Assembly (NCBI GenBank): GCA_009763385.1
Contig: CM019823.1
Coordinates: forward strand, 174,188,574 to 174,252,573
Origin: Coix lacryma-jobi var. lacryma-jobi
Taxonomy: Eukaryota; Streptophyta; Magnoliopsida; Poales; Poaceae
Direction of reading: 5' to 3'
Length of the DNA: 64,000 nucleotides
In this document: piece after piece, positions 47,183-59,437 of the stretch
Layout of the letters: every line of letters starts with the position of its first letter
Position numbering within the stretch: position 1 is the stretch's first letter
Program-made: the position numbers and the translations under genes
Notes under the pieces: model-generated
Told to the model about the DNA's origin: nothing
Seen by the model: only the letters and a program-made list of their open reading frames with translations
Database searches by the model: none

Positions 47183-49204
47183 TCAAAGGCTTTCCATTAA
47201 TCCCATGTCGGCAACGTGTTCCTTGAACACTGTGGGTGGTAAGCCTTTCGTTAGCGGATCCGCGAGCATCTTACTCGTACTGATATGCTCGAGACTTATA
47301 GATTGATCCTGGACTTTATCTTTCACAACATAATACTTTATGTCAATGTGTTTGGCAGCACCACTTGACCTATTGTTGTGAGCATATTGTACTGCCGGAT
47401 AATTATCGCAGTACAACTTCAGTGGCCTATAGATGTCGTCAACCACTTTCAAACCGGGTATGAATTTTTTCAGCCAATTCACCTGCCCAGTTGCCTCAAA
47501 ACAGGCTACAAACTCGGCATACATTGTGGACGATGTAGTGATGGTTTGTTTGGAGCTTTTCCACGATATTGCTCCCCCAGCGAGAGTGAACACATACCCT
47601 GATGTGGACTTTCTTTCATCTCCCGCATAATCAGAATCCGAGTACCCTACTATGTGCAAGGAATCTGATTTTCTATACGTTAACATGAGGCCTTTTGTGC
47701 CTTGTAGGTAACGCATGACTTTCTTTACCAATTTCCAGTGTTCTAGTCTTGGATTACATTGAAATCTGCCAAGTAGCCCGGTAACAAATGCCAAGTCAGG
47801 GCGTGTGCATACTGTAAGCTTCCGACAGCTGAAGCATATGGAACCGCTTTCATTTGTTCAATTTCACATTGGTTCATGGGGCACTGAAATTCCCCATATC
47901 TATCACCCTTGACTATTGGTGCAGGTGAAGGCTTACACGCATGCATACTATATCTTTTCAGAACCTTTTCCATGTATGCCTTTTGCGATAATCCTATAAC
48001 CCCCTTTCTTCTATCTCGGTGAATCTCGATGCCTAGAACAAAAGATGCTTCACCGAGATCTTTCATATCAAATTTTGAGGACAAGAAATCTTTTGTCTCC
48101 CTTAGTAGACTGATATCACTACTCGCGAGTAAGATATCATCTACGTACAAGATTAGAAAAATAAATTTTCCATTCTTGAACTTGGAGTACACACAGTTGT
48201 CCTCAATATTTTCCATAAACCCAAACTTCTTTATTGTGCCATCAAACTTTAAATACCACTGTCTGGATGCTTGTTTCAATCCATAAATGGATTTCTTCAA
48301 GCGACATCCCATATGTTCTTTTCCTTTCACGACAAAACCTTTCGGTTGTGCCATGTAAACGTTTTCCTCCAACTCACCGTTGAGGAAAGCCGTTTTCACA
48401 TCCATCTGATGCAACTCTAAATCATAATGTGCTACAAGAGCCATTATGATTCTGAAGGAATCTTTACATGAGACTGGAGAAAAGGTCTCATTGTAATCAA
48501 TCCCTTCCCTTTGCGTAAAGCCTTTTTCCACAAGTCGTGCTTTGAACCTTTCTACATTCCCTTGGGAGTCATATTTCGTCCTGTAGACCCATTTGCAGCC
48601 TACCGTTTTGGCCCCTTTAGGAATTATCTCCAAGTCCCAAACACCGTTGGTACTCATTGACTTTATCTCATCTTCCATGGCCTCAAGCCACTTGGACGAG
48701 TGCTCGCTTCTCATGGACTGTTCAAATGAGGTGGGATCATCCTCCATTTGAATCTCTTCACTGTTATACACTTCATAATCTGCTGGAATGACAGATCTTC
48801 TAGCTCTTTGGGACCTCCTCGGTCCATCATCAGATGGCTCCTGTTCAATTGGAACTTGTTGTTGTTCTTCCTAATGCGCAACGCTAGTTTCAATGGGTTC
48901 CTGTGAAACAGGTTCCTCATGATCACTAGGTGTTGCCACAGGGATGTTAACAACAGGTTCTGTCACTACAGTATCTGACACCGTAGGGACATTGGGAACA
49001 GGTAGTGAGAAGAGTGATTCCTGAATCATCGGAGTGGGTACATATACCCGCTTCTCTTCAAGATCAATCTTGCGCACTGCCTTACTCCCCCTGATCAATT
49101 CAGCCTCCAAGAACACAGCGTGTCTCGTTTCTACGAACTTTGTATATCTGTCTGAACAGTAGAAACGATAACCCTTGGACTTTTCATGATAACCGATAAA
49201 ATGG
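47183..49204 (-). pseudogene. Copia reverse transcriptase and RNase H, with integrase C-terminal end
   Basis: From 49204 down minus: the tail of integrase (FIGYHEKSKGYRFYC, 48871-49204), ending in an in-frame TAG at 48871-48873. RT follows in 47743-48771 with WDLEIIPKGAKTVGCKWVYR, HQMDVKTAFLNGELEENVYM, KSIYGLKQASRQWYLKFD and the catalytic LILYVDDILLASSD. RNase H is in 47183-47794 in another frame (LHIVGYSDSDYAGDERKSTS, AEFVACFEATGQVNWLKKF), so a frameshift lies near 47790. The enzymes would copy element RNA into DNA. Lesions are one stop and one frameshift. Confidence 0.9.
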
Positions 49205-52200
49205 TGTGACAGAACGACCCTAATCTCATGGCCCACGTGTCCCTGTCAACCTCTGACAGCCGAACCCATGTTCCATGTGATTAAGACCTGTTCGCCACCG
49301 GGCTACATCAGTGCCCAATGTCCGCAGGATCATCTCACAATTTGGATACAGCATTGCATACTTTTACAAATAACATCGGAATAAAGAGCGGAAGACTTAA
49401 ATAACATTAGTTTTACAAAGCAGGGTTCCAAATAGAAATTAAGGTGCAGTTATTACAAACCAAGTTCTGATAATAGAAATAGACAAAGGCAACGTAGCGG
49501 AGTACAACAAAATAAAGATACTGATAATCACCCAGCCCGAGGGTGCACAACTATTCTTCGGCCTCATCGGCCTCTTCCTGGACGATGGTCATGCAGCAGG
49601 GCGCAAGACACATCGGGGTCTCAGTCATACCTGCAGCATGGGTAACAAACCCTGAGTACTGGGGTACTCAACAAGACTTACCCGACTAAAGAAAAGGGAG
49701 AAGACTCAGGAATGAGAGGCTTAGGGTAGTCAAGGTAAGGCTTAAGCAAGATCAGGTATTTTGCAGAAAAGCATTTTGTAAACCTTATTTTATTTTGCAA
49801 GGATTCAGTATTCCTGAATTCTTCATCGTTCCTGATTCATTTTACATTTCAAAACATTCCTAGTTGAGAACCACTCTCCGTTGACAGTCAGTGACCAAGT
49901 CTCCATAACCGAGGAGCAACGTTAATCCGGATAAATAATACTCAGCTGAGGATCCCTATCCACACTGCATATGTAGCACCCAAGCTTGCATATGCCAACT
50001 CGTCTACCACGATTCCTCCAAGATTGGGCCCGGTCCTACGCCACCCGGAAGTACAGTACACCACTCCTATCCAGGTACGACGACCACATGGGTACATGCT
50101 ACTTCCGCCATCTCTCCACTCCCAGTGCGCGGTTGTCGGTCCAATAAAGGATTCCTCGGAGCCAGAGCTTTCCGAAGTATGTGAATAGTTACAAGTCTTG
50201 ACCAGCAGGCCCCCATACGGATGGTCCCTAAAGTTTTTCCGTCAGCAACAAGCACCTCGGGACTCTAACCCAAGAGTACAGGTCCTGTCGGTTTTTCAAC
50301 CCTGTCCCGGTCGGTGTCAACTGTTGAGTCCCGGACTACAACATGACGGCACCGTACGCGCGGACAACCTCTTCTCGACAATGACCACATGCTAGCTAGG
50401 CAAGCAGTCATCGAACGGGAAGTAAAGCCAAATTCCCATAAAGATTCTTTCAGTGATCACACTTTTAAAAATGACATTTTATTGCAAAGTCTAATTCAAT
50501 AAGCATTGCTAAGCATTTTTCAAATACTTTTGAAAAGCAGGTATCGGGTGTATCAGTGGTCAAGGTGGATAGTGCATCAATTAGGATAGCACACAACTCC
50601 TATAAACCTAATGCAATAATTTAACTCAAAAGCATTTAAGGAAATCATTTTATAAATTCAAGGAAAGGGGTTAAATGCACCGGGGCTTGCCTTGAAGAGC
50701 AAAAAGGACAGACTCGGGTCGGCAGTGCAGGTGTCGGAGCTCGGGGTAGCCTCAGGGGTAGGTTCGTCAGCGGCTGCCTCGACTTTGATTCCTTCTCCTT
50801 CGGTCACTATACGGATGCAATGATGTATGCACATGAGTATGCTAGCATGAACAATGCAACACAGGGCATACAACATGAACTCTACTTGATTTTTTTATTT
50901 TTTCCTAATTATATAAAAAGGTCATTTTATGAAGTTACTCCAAAAGGCCTCAAAAATCTACCAGAGACTAAGCATGACATAACTAGCACATAAAAATTTA
51001 TCTCATGATATTTGGAGCTACACATGTTTTTCTAAAAATCTAAAACCATTCATTTCTTAATTAAAAGGGAGATTTTTCATTTTCAAATTTTTGCACAAAG
51101 TCCAAGTTTCATATTTTTCTAAAATACTACAAGGTATAAAGAGTTAACTGTAAAAATTTTAGAATTTTTGGAGCAACACAGAAAATCATACAAAAAGATG
51201 AAAAAGGAACACTATTCACAACTTCCAAAAAGGAAAAGAGCACTGTGCTCCTCCCTCGCAGGGCTCGGGCGAAGCGGAAACAAACGGCCGTCCGAGGCCT
51301 GGCCGGGAGGCTCGGGCGAGACGGAAAACGATCGTTTCGTCCGAGGCCTGGCCGGGAGGCTCGGGCGAGACGGAAAACGATCGTTTCGTCCGAGGCCTGG
51401 CCGGGAGGCTCGGGCGAAGCGGAGGGTGCATGCTTGCTCGAGGCTAGGCTCGGCGAAGCTGAGGGTGCGTGAGTCCGCTCGAGGCTAGGCTCGGGCGAAG
51501 CGGTGTGTGAGTCCGCTCCGAGGCTGGGCTCGGTGAAGTGGCGAGGGTACGTGTCTGCTCGAGGCCTGGCTCGAGCGAGTGCTTGCTCGAGGCCTGGCTC
51601 GGGCGAAGCGGAGTGGAAGCAGAGACCGGGGGCTTCGAGTGCTTACCACGGGTCGGAGGCAGGGCTCGGCGGGACGGAACAAGGGTCGAAGGAGGGAGCT
51701 CGATGTGGCGGTGTTTCGGCGGAGCTCTCTCGGCGGCGAGCGGCGTGCCGGCGACCCTGTACACCAGACACGGTCACCAGGAGCGGGTTAAGAGCGCACC
51801 AAGATGAGGAAGATGAAGCAGGGGTCGGGGAGGAAAGATCACGGCCGGGGAGAGAGTATTTCTCAATCCCGTGCTCACCGGTGTTTCGCCGGAGTTTGGA
51901 ACGACGAGCTACGCCGGGCGATAGGAGACGGTAGAGATGAAATTGAGGGGTGGGGAAGCTGCACGGGCTCAAGGCGGAGCTGTTGGGCTAGTTGGTTGAG
52001 CTGCGGAGGCTCTGGAATGGACTGGCCACGGTGGCGGGGTGAGTGCGGAGCTCCGGCCAGCGGCGGGCCTTAAATAGGCGCGGCCAGGGGTCGTTAGAGA
52101 GCGCGCGGAGGTGCGGATGAGGTTGCCCGCGGCGCGTGCTTGCGATTACATGATGAGGAAGGACGTGGGAGGTACGCAGGGACCGGGTGTGCGTTCGCCG

Positions 52201-53082
52201 GCGACGGCCACGCGGCGGCGACGTGCTAGGAGCAGTGGGGGACGGGAGAGAGGGTCAGCGCTCGCGTGCGGGTGCGGAATGAGCACGGTGTCAGCGGCGG
52301 CAGACTGGTGGCAGGCGAGGAGCGGCCAGCCGTGCGGCACGCGCAGCGCCGGCGGCTCGGCCACGGCCGGGGCCCCCCGTAGCTCTAGGTTGAAGATGAA
52401 CAGGGCTAGGTCTAGGGTTTGACTTTGAACTGATTTCTGTATTTTGCAAATTACTTCCAAAATTTGAACTGAGCAACAAAAACTCAAAACACCAAAGTTG
52501 TGCAGAAAAAGGAGATCTACAAGTTTGTCAATATGAACATTTTCAAAATCCAAAAAGTTTTTGAATCACATTTGAAATTTGAAAAGGGGACACTTTTGGG
52601 ATTTTAATAAATTCATAATTACTTTTGATTTTATACTGAAAGTTGAAAATTTGTAAACACCAAAGTTGTTCCTCTTGACAAGATCTACAACTTTGCTTTT
52701 TGGACCAAGTCCAAATTTTGAATAGTTTTTAAATTATTAAAAGAGGGGTAAAAGCGAGGGTTTAGAATTTAGGGTTTTTCAAAGGGATTTGAAATCTGTT
52801 TTTGATTTTGGGTTTTGAACAACACAACAAAGCTTCAAGACACTAAACTGAACAAGAAATACACAAGACTAGGCACAGAGTTGAAATTACCATTTTGCCC
52901 TTATAGGAAGATTTGGGCTTTTAGGGTTTTTTAGAAAAAGGGATCACTACACACAAAATACCTTTTAGGAAAAGGTAAAGGCAAGCAACCACTAGACAAA
53001 CATTAATGCATGACAAGAATGATTATGACTAATGATGATGACATGTCAGGTTAATTACAGATTAAACACCAGAGGTGTTACA
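49205..53082 (-). mobile_element. Solo LTR of a Tekay-like element inside Copia integrase
   Basis: 3878 bp bounded by TGTGACAGAACG and GGTGTTACA, with target duplication AATGG at 49200-49204 and 53083-53087. Length and ends match the LTRs of the Tekay elements here (TGTGGCAGAACC ... GTGTTACA), and there is no gag or pol inside. It therefore looks like what remains after recombination between two LTRs. In its sense it lies on minus. It cuts the integrase frame; the codons on either side continue each other. Confidence 0.87.
51291..51620 (+). repeat. GC-rich tandem repeats in the solo LTR
   Basis: A 49-bp unit starts at 51291, 51340 and 51389 (TCCGAGGCCTGGCCGGGAGG...). It is followed by several shorter, looser copies of a GAGGCTNGGCTCGGGCGAAG module to about 51620. 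The CTCGGGCGAGACGGA core is shared with the tandem repeats in the LTR of the young Tekay element. Confidence 0.85.
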
Positions 53083-53857
53083 AATGGCAACTCACTGTTT
53101 TGGTATCCAGCTTCCCAATGTTCGGGTTAAACACTTTTGCCTCAGCGGGACACCCCCACACACGAAAATAATTCAGTGAGGGTACTCTTCCTGTCCACAA
53201 TTCATACGGTGTTTTAGGCACCGACTTACTTGGGACTCTATTTAGAATGTGAATAGCGGTTTTTAACGCCTCTATCCACAAACTTAGTGGCAGAGATGAG
53301 TAACTCATCATGTTGCGCACCATATCCATCAGGGTACGGTTGCGCCTTTCTGCCACTCCATTTTGCTGAGGCTCCCCCGGTGTGGAGTACTGAGCAACTA
53401 TGCCATTTTCCTGCAAGAACTTTACAAAAGGTCCAGGAATTTGGCCATATGGGGTATGTCGCCCATAATACTCTCCACCGCGATCGGAATGTACTATTTT
53501 AATCTTTAAGTTGTGCTGATTTTCAACTTCAAGCTTAAAGATCTTAAATTTATCCAATGCTTCCGATCTCTCTTTAATTGGATAAATATATCCATAGCGA
53601 GAATAATCATCTGTGAATGTTATAAACGAGTCATAACCATCCACACTTTTAACAGGGAATGGTCCACAAATATCAGTGTGGACTATCTCTAAGATTCTCG
53701 CACTTCTTTTGACATCTTTCTTTATTTGCTTTACATATTTTCCTTTGATGCAGTCGATGCACTGCTCAAAGTCTGTGAACTCTAATGGAGGAAGAATCTC
53801 ATTTTTTACTAATCTTTCTATTCCCCCCTTGAAATATGGCCTAAACGACAGTGCCAT
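53083..53857 (-). pseudogene. Copia integrase, cut by the solo LTR
   Basis: Catalytic core with [20 protein letters not shown] (first Asp), [13 protein letters not shown] (second Asp) and [20 protein letters not shown] (Glu), then the Copia-type segment [20 protein letters not shown]. The frame stops at 53083 where the solo LTR begins and resumes at 49204. The zinc-binding start of integrase lies in the previous piece ([10 protein letters not shown] near 53830). Confidence 0.9.
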
Positions 53858-55269
53858 AATTTCGACGACGCATCTTGAGTTCGCTTTCGCTTTCTATTCG
53901 GATTGTTCGACAAGGATACAATCTCATTTACATTCTCATTGCTGACAACATTCACATTATCACAAAGAGATAACAAATAAAGATCTTCTTGCGCGAAGGC
54001 AAGACCAACACATTCATTATTGAATAGTATTTCACACTTGCCATCTCCAAAATGACAACCATAACCATGTTTATCTAAACGTGAAACATTTATCAAGTTT
54101 CTATGCAACGAGGGTACAAATAAAACATCTCTAAGAATCAAAGTGAATCCATTATTCAACTGTAGAGGAAGATCACCAACAGCTTCAACATCAGCTCGAA
54201 CTCCATTGGCGACTCTAACCCATCTTTCGCTTCTTTGCATAGTCCTTGTCGAACTGAATCCCTGTAAACAATTTGCAACATGAACCGTTGCACCAGAGTC
54301 AATCCACCAAGTAGATTTATCAAATTGAACATATAAAGATTCATTTACAAATGTAATAACATTCTCACCATTGCTTGTCAAAATCTTTCTTAAAAAGACT
54401 GGACAATCTTTCTTGTGATGTCCCGGCTTCAAGCACTCAAGGCACTGATTAGGGTCCACCACCCTCCTTTGAGGTTGTTGTGGCTGTTGCTGTTGCTGAG
54501 GCCTATACTGGTGCATTGGCTTCTTACCCTGAGCTTTTGCATTGGGGCTGCCATTGCCTTTCTTGTTGTCTTTGACATAGTTGACAGCACCACCAGTTGC
54601 ACCCTTGATCCTTTCCTCCTCTTGCGCACACATGGCTATCAACTTGTCCAGTGACCAATCCTCAGGATTATTGTTGTAAGATACAACAAAAGTTTCAAAC
54701 TCTTTTGGCAAGGAAGCAAAAATCAGATGGATAAGGAATTTCTGAGAAATAGCTAATTCCTTGTCCATTGGTTTAAGCTTAGAAGCCATACTGTTCATTT
54801 TCAGGATATGGTCTTTTACACCACCACCAACATATTTTTCAGTGATCAATTTCTTGATCACCTGAGTGACATAAGTCTTGGAGGAACCAGTAAACTGATT
54901 CTTCAACCTTTCCAGAATTTCAGTGACAGTGTCACATTCTGGTGGGAGCGAGTTCAGGATGGCAGGATCTACAGTGTTCTTAACAACTGCAACCAACTTC
55001 TTGTTGGACTTTTCCCACCTAACCCGCTCCAGATCATGTTTCAACTTTTCTGGACCAAAGTCCAGTTCTCGCTGTTTTCAAGCGGCATCATCCTCACCTG
55101 CCTCTCTCACAGGCTCCTTGAGCACTGCGGGACGAGGCTCAGTGAGGATCCAGTCAACCTCAGCCAACAGAAAAGCCAACTCAATTTTCTTCTCCCACTC
55201 CAAGTGGTTATCCCCCTTGAGAGGTGGGATATCTTTAACCATGTTCATCAGAATGAAGCCTGAAAACAT
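53818..55269 (-). pseudogene. Copia gag and protease
   Basis: Starts near 55245-55269 (MVKDIPPLKGDNHLEWEKK). One in-frame TGA at 55078-55080 interrupts it; after it the frame runs on to 53818. Gag: RLKNQFTGSSKTYVTQVIKK and LPKEFETFVVSYNNNPEDWS, a Gln-rich linker, and zinc knuckle CLECLKPGHHKKDC. Protease: TWWIDSGATVHVAN, VRADVEAVGDLPLQLNNGF. The pre-integrase HCRLGH motif closes the piece, and a frame change leads into the integrase frame. Confidence 0.9.
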
Positions 55270-56515
55270 AGTTCAAAATATAGTGAGAACAGTATAAAAC
55301 ATAGTAAATGAGTTGCTTTTATGCATTATAACTAAATCACCGTTGGGCAGAAATAGAAATAATGCATAAACCTTTAATGGAACAGTGATTATAATATTAT
55401 TATTTATCAACGTTGGTCAGAAAAATAATAACATCAGAATGACAAAAAACATGTTATTTTCAAAATTAAATTCTCTCGTTGGTTCGAATTTAACAATGAA
55501 AATTAAGATCAAAGTACGCAGTGGAAACATTTAACAATTCTTTATATTTCATTTTTCCAGAAGCAATTCACATTCTTTAATATTCTCTGTGCAAAAATTT
55601 CGTTGGAATAAAATTACACAGAAAATATACAACAAATTAATGAAATTTGCATCCATATGTATCAAAAAACGCTTCTGGAAAATGAAAAAACGGAACCTGT
55701 GCAAAAGGACCAAAACCGGCCCACGGCCAGCTGCTCGGCCCAGCAGGCCAGCAGCGCCTTTCGCGCTCTCTCCCCCTTCCCGCGCCCAGGCCGCAACATG
55801 GGCCTGGGCCGGGGATTCGGCCCATGCGCTCTGCCCTCTTGGGCTCAAATCGGTCCATTCATTTTCGGCCGTTGGATCTAGGTTGTGGAGATCGGACGGC
55901 TGTGAGAATTTTTCGGAAGAACAACCCCCCCCCCCAGCCGGCCTATCCTGTGAAACCTTAGCCATTTTCTTTCCACCGGCCGTTCTTCTCCTCCGCCCTC
56001 CCTTCTAACCCGACAGCGGCGGCCGCCCGAGACACCCACGCCATGGCGGGCCCGTTCGCCGGAGGAAGGAACGAAGGCGCCGCCGCCGCAGGGCCCCTAG
56101 CCGGCGAGTGCGCTCGCCCTTGGCGGAGCACGCCGCCGTCTAGCGGCTTCGCGGTCGATGCCAAAACGCCCGAGGCAGTGCACCGGCGAGCCCAAGGCTC
56201 GGCCGGGCTCTCTTCCCTGTACGCCGACGAGCCCAAAAATCGGCCGGGGCGGAACCCGCGCGAGCGCGGTTGCAAGTTTTCATTTTTTTTCATTTTTTTT
56301 ATTTCGATCCGATCTCATCGGATCCCTTTTTCTGTTTGCATCACTTTAGGGTTCGGATCCCCTCGGATCGACCCTCTTTTACTGTTTGAGTTTACTCTCC
56401 CTATCCCTGTCTCCCCGATCCAGATCGGAGGTTGTTAGGGTTAGGTGATTTCGGATCAAAACGATCCCTATCTGTTCCCCTCTTAGGGTTCATCCCGAAA
56501 CTAGATCCACATACT
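55270..56515 (-). other. Copia 5' leader
   Basis: About 1.2 kb of untranslated leader. The part near gag is AT-rich; 55720-56290 is GC-rich with only chance frames. A C10 run lies at 55926-55935. No gene supported. Confidence 0.6.
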
Positions 56516-56532
56516 AGCGGCGATTGATACCA
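56516..56532 (-). promoter_or_regulatory. Copia primer binding site
   Basis: One base from the 5' LTR, minus reads TGGTATCAATCGCCGCT. The first eight bases match the initiator-Met primer site (TGGTATCAGAGCC) and the rest does not, as in a number of Copia elements with short primer sites. Confidence 0.65.
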
Positions 56533-56533
56533 T

Positions 56534-57058
56534 TGTTAAGACTCACAGGATCACTTAGAAGTAGATCTAGCCGGGTATAAACAATTGCAGTGCAAAACAA
56601 GTCCTATGAACTACGATGGAGTAGATCCGAGGTGAAGGAGGGACTGGGTTCCATACCTAGGTTGTTTGAACCTGCAGAGGTAGTAGAAGATGTAGATCCG
56701 TCACCCGCCATGTCCGTCGGAGTCCCGGGGTCGACGACGGCGTGGGGAGGAGATGCAGGGGTCGGAGTCCGGCGATGATGGCGTAGACGGACGTGGTCCA
56801 GGGCGATGGAGATGAGGAACGGTGGCGGCGGAACTTCCCGTCGCTGGCTGCGCCCCCTTCCGGATCGGGTCTAGGGTTTGTCGGTGGGGAGTGCAGCTCA
56901 CGGTAAACCTCGTACTCAGAGCCGCCGGCCCCCACCCTCTTTATATGCGCAGTGTGATGGGGGCCCGCCAGCCATTAAGTGGGCTGGGCGCCCCCGATCA
57001 GGGCGCGAGGTCAAAGCCCAGTGACCGTTGGGTCACTGGCTGAGAGATCAGTCTAGCA
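56534..57058 (-). repeat. Copia 5' LTR
   Basis: 525 bp, TGTTAAGACTC ... GTCTAGCA. The partner of the split left LTR ends TAACA, so the last bases differ by one substitution. Confidence 0.93.
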
Positions 57059-57063
57059 GGACG

Positions 57064-57482
57064 CACTAACTTCAGCTCATCGACATCATCACTGACGGTC
57101 AAGGAGGAAAAAAAATCCAAGTATCCAACAGGATGGACCAAAGATGATGGTGGCGAATACAAACATGCATAATGATATAGTAGTGACTTCTCGCCCTTAT
57201 TGTTTACATGTAACACCCCCTTCTAAGTTCTAAGTTTCAATGACCATCTTTATAGAGCAGTCTTACGAGAGGCTCCATGCTTCTGGTGGCGGTAGGAAGT
57301 CTCAAGAGCCCTGGAAACCTCGGTGCTGGATACGTCCTTGATGGGTCAGAGTTGCTGAATCTACGTTCTATGTTATACCAATCGATCCAATTCAATCGGC
57401 GATGTTCTTTTCTCGCTTCACATATGTTTTGAAAATGGATTTGGGATAAACTGCACTATGACATTTCAGTTTTTTTCATATA
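57064..57482. other. Intergenic DNA right of the Copia element
   Basis: No supported gene. An isolated TGTAACACCCCC at 57209-57220 resembles a chromovirus LTR start but has no partner. Confidence 0.5.
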
Positions 57483-58367
57483 CTAGTTAAGTGCTCGTGC
57501 GTTGCGACGGGACAACATAATTATATTTGACTACTTTTACAATAGTTTCCGATACGAGCTTCCTTATGTCAGCACTGTTTTTCTGGAAAAAAAATCTATT
57601 ATAAGCTATTCATTTTTCAACAACTCTAGATGAGTGATGATGGCAAAGGTAAAACTGTTATCATGTGTAACTAAGCCTAACAAATGGTTTCCAATTGAAA
57701 AATAATTTTAATATTCTATAAAACTATTCTCATGTTTGATCCACTGAAAATATCTAAACACCATAAGTTTCAAACACCAGAGCTATCATCCATGTTCAAA
57801 CTTCGCACTTTCTAGTTTTCTACAAAACTCAGTGTTGTTCGGCTAGTCGTTTTCATGGCTGATTTCGATTGTTTTAATAGTAGTGTCCTGTATGAGAGAA
57901 TAAGTCGAAGTACGTCTGATAAATCGAGAAGTACTACTCCTTTCATTCTCCCATGGTGGCAGATCACCAGCATGTGGATCGTACATCCTTGCATCCAAAA
58001 ACAAAGACAAAACAAAAAATACAGATCGTGAGTAAGATAGGAGGTCGCAAGCCCGTACCTCTGCACTCGATCACCTTCCCCACGATCGCCATGGCCACGA
58101 CCGTCACAGTGGATGCAGCGCAACACTTTGATGGCAAAGAAAGTTGTGTGATGGGTGACAGACCACAACGACCTTCACGTCCTCGTGTTTCGCCAGGGTC
58201 GGTCGCGCCACCGCCGGAAGGCCATCCTTGACCGGTGCCACCGCCTCTATGCCGCCGTCGTCCATCCCCAATCGGGCCGCACCGCCACCCGGTAGACTGG
58301 GGGAGCAGGGCGACGCCCGCGGCGGGGAAGGACCTCGGCCAGGGGAGGGGAGGGGGCGCGGTCAGCC

Positions 58368-58475
58368 GGGGGAGAGGCGGCGCGCGGTCAACCGGGGGAG
58401 GGTGGCAGCGCTCGATCGGACGGGGGAGAGGCAGCGCGCGGTCAGCCGGGGGAGGGTGGTGGCGCTCGGTCGGAC
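58368..58475 (+). repeat. Two copies of a 54-bp GC-rich repeat inside the Helitron
   Basis: Units start at 58368 and 58422 (GGGGGAGAGGCGGCGCGCGG...), differing at several positions. Confidence 0.8.
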
Positions 58476-58805
58476 TGCGGGAAGTCGCGCCAGTGAAGAT
58501 CGGGCATCGCGGGATGACCGAGCAGGGCGATGATAGGCAGTAGTACGACGATAACAGCCAGGCTGCGGCACCGTCTCACAGGAACCTGCGTCCGACACCA
58601 CTTGTGATCTCCTTGTGGGGACATTAGATTCTAATTGCATGCATGCGATCACCTGCATATGGGGACATGAGTCGATTTAGCAGAGGTTGTCGCGTAGTAA
58701 TTGCATGCAACACTGTCGCAGGAGATCATGCAATTGTGCTAGGCACCACGATCGCATGCGGGTGAGAACGCGACGCCAGGTGGAGCCATCGAGGTCGGGA
58801 TCGGT

Positions 58806-58875
58806 GCTTTGACGGGTCGCACATTTAGTAGAAAAGCGAAGCTTTGACGGGTCACGAGTTTAGTAGAAAAGCGAA
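58806..58875 (+). repeat. Two copies of a 35-bp repeat near the Helitron 5' end
   Basis: GCTTTGACGGGTC...TAGTAGAAAAGCGAA occurs at 58806 and again at 58841. Confidence 0.85.
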
Positions 58876-58925
58876 GCGATAGGAGGTAATTAGACGATGT
58901 CATTTGACTCCTTTTAGAGTAGAGA

Positions 58926-59045
58926 TAATATCCCACTGTGCCTATTTACTGGTGACTGTAAATTAGAAACTCCTCACTTTTTTGCTTAATAATATTCCAC
59001 TGTACCTATTTGCTCTGTGACCGGTAACTGTAAATTAGAAAGTTC
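58926..59045 (+). repeat. Diverged tandem duplication
   Basis: TAATATYCCACTGTRCCTATTT...CTGTAAATTAGAAA occurs at 58926 and again at about 58986, immediately outside the Helitron. Confidence 0.75.
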
Positions 59046-59437
59046 CTTTCAAATTATCAATGAGTGTGGACAAGCTTTCTGGATGCAAGTGTATTTTACC
59101 ATTTGTCACTGAGAATAGGAATTACGAAAGCTTAGGCAGCTACAAAATGGAAAAACCTCCACTCGGTGAGACATTTCATCGAACAACATGTGAGCCCACC
59201 CTTTAATCAACAACGTGGACCAGATGTATGATTTTTTTAAACCTAAAGGAACACATCCCTTCTCACCCCACACCATCGAATTACATCACCAAGCTAAGCA
59301 CGATGAAATACCGGTTGAGGGCGCAGATTCAGAAAGACATCAGTTGGGGGCAACAAGACATTCACTAACAGGCCATTAGCGGGAGAGAGGGGAATGGACT
59401 CGATGGAGGGAGGAGATGTTGGACCTGGATCGGAGCC
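59046..59437. other. Intergenic DNA
   Basis: No gene or repeat recognised. Confidence 0.45.

Larger units (their letters stand above)
34439..57058 (-). mobile_element. Ty1/Copia retrotransposon carrying two later insertions
   Basis: LTRs start TGTTAAGACTCACAGG. The right one (56534-57058) is whole. The left one is split: 34439-34802 and 46847-47008. The target duplication GGACG is at 34434-34438 and 57059-57063. On minus the order is gag, protease, integrase, RT, RNase H, so integrase precedes RT as in Copia. A Tekay element sits in the left LTR and a solo LTR sits in the integrase. Without these it is about 6.7 kb. The coding sequence has few but fatal lesions. I cannot assign the lineage within Copia. 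Confidence 0.92.
57483..58925 (-). mobile_element. Non-autonomous Helitron, about 1.44 kb
   Basis: On minus it begins TCTCTACTCTAAAAGGAG (5' end at 58925) and ends CGCACGAGCACTTAACTAG (3' end at 57483). The 3' end has the CTAG terminus preceded by a short imperfect hairpin (CCCGT ... ACGAG) 11 bases inside. It sits between A and T, as Helitrons do, and has no inverted repeats or target duplication. No Rep/helicase gene. The interior includes an AT-rich half and a GC-rich half with tandem repeats, possibly captured host sequence around 58050-58350. Confidence 0.72.

Noticed and set aside
57209..57220. TGTAACACCCCC as the start of another chromovirus LTR
   Set aside because: No partner end, primer site or target duplication; likely chance or a tiny remnant.
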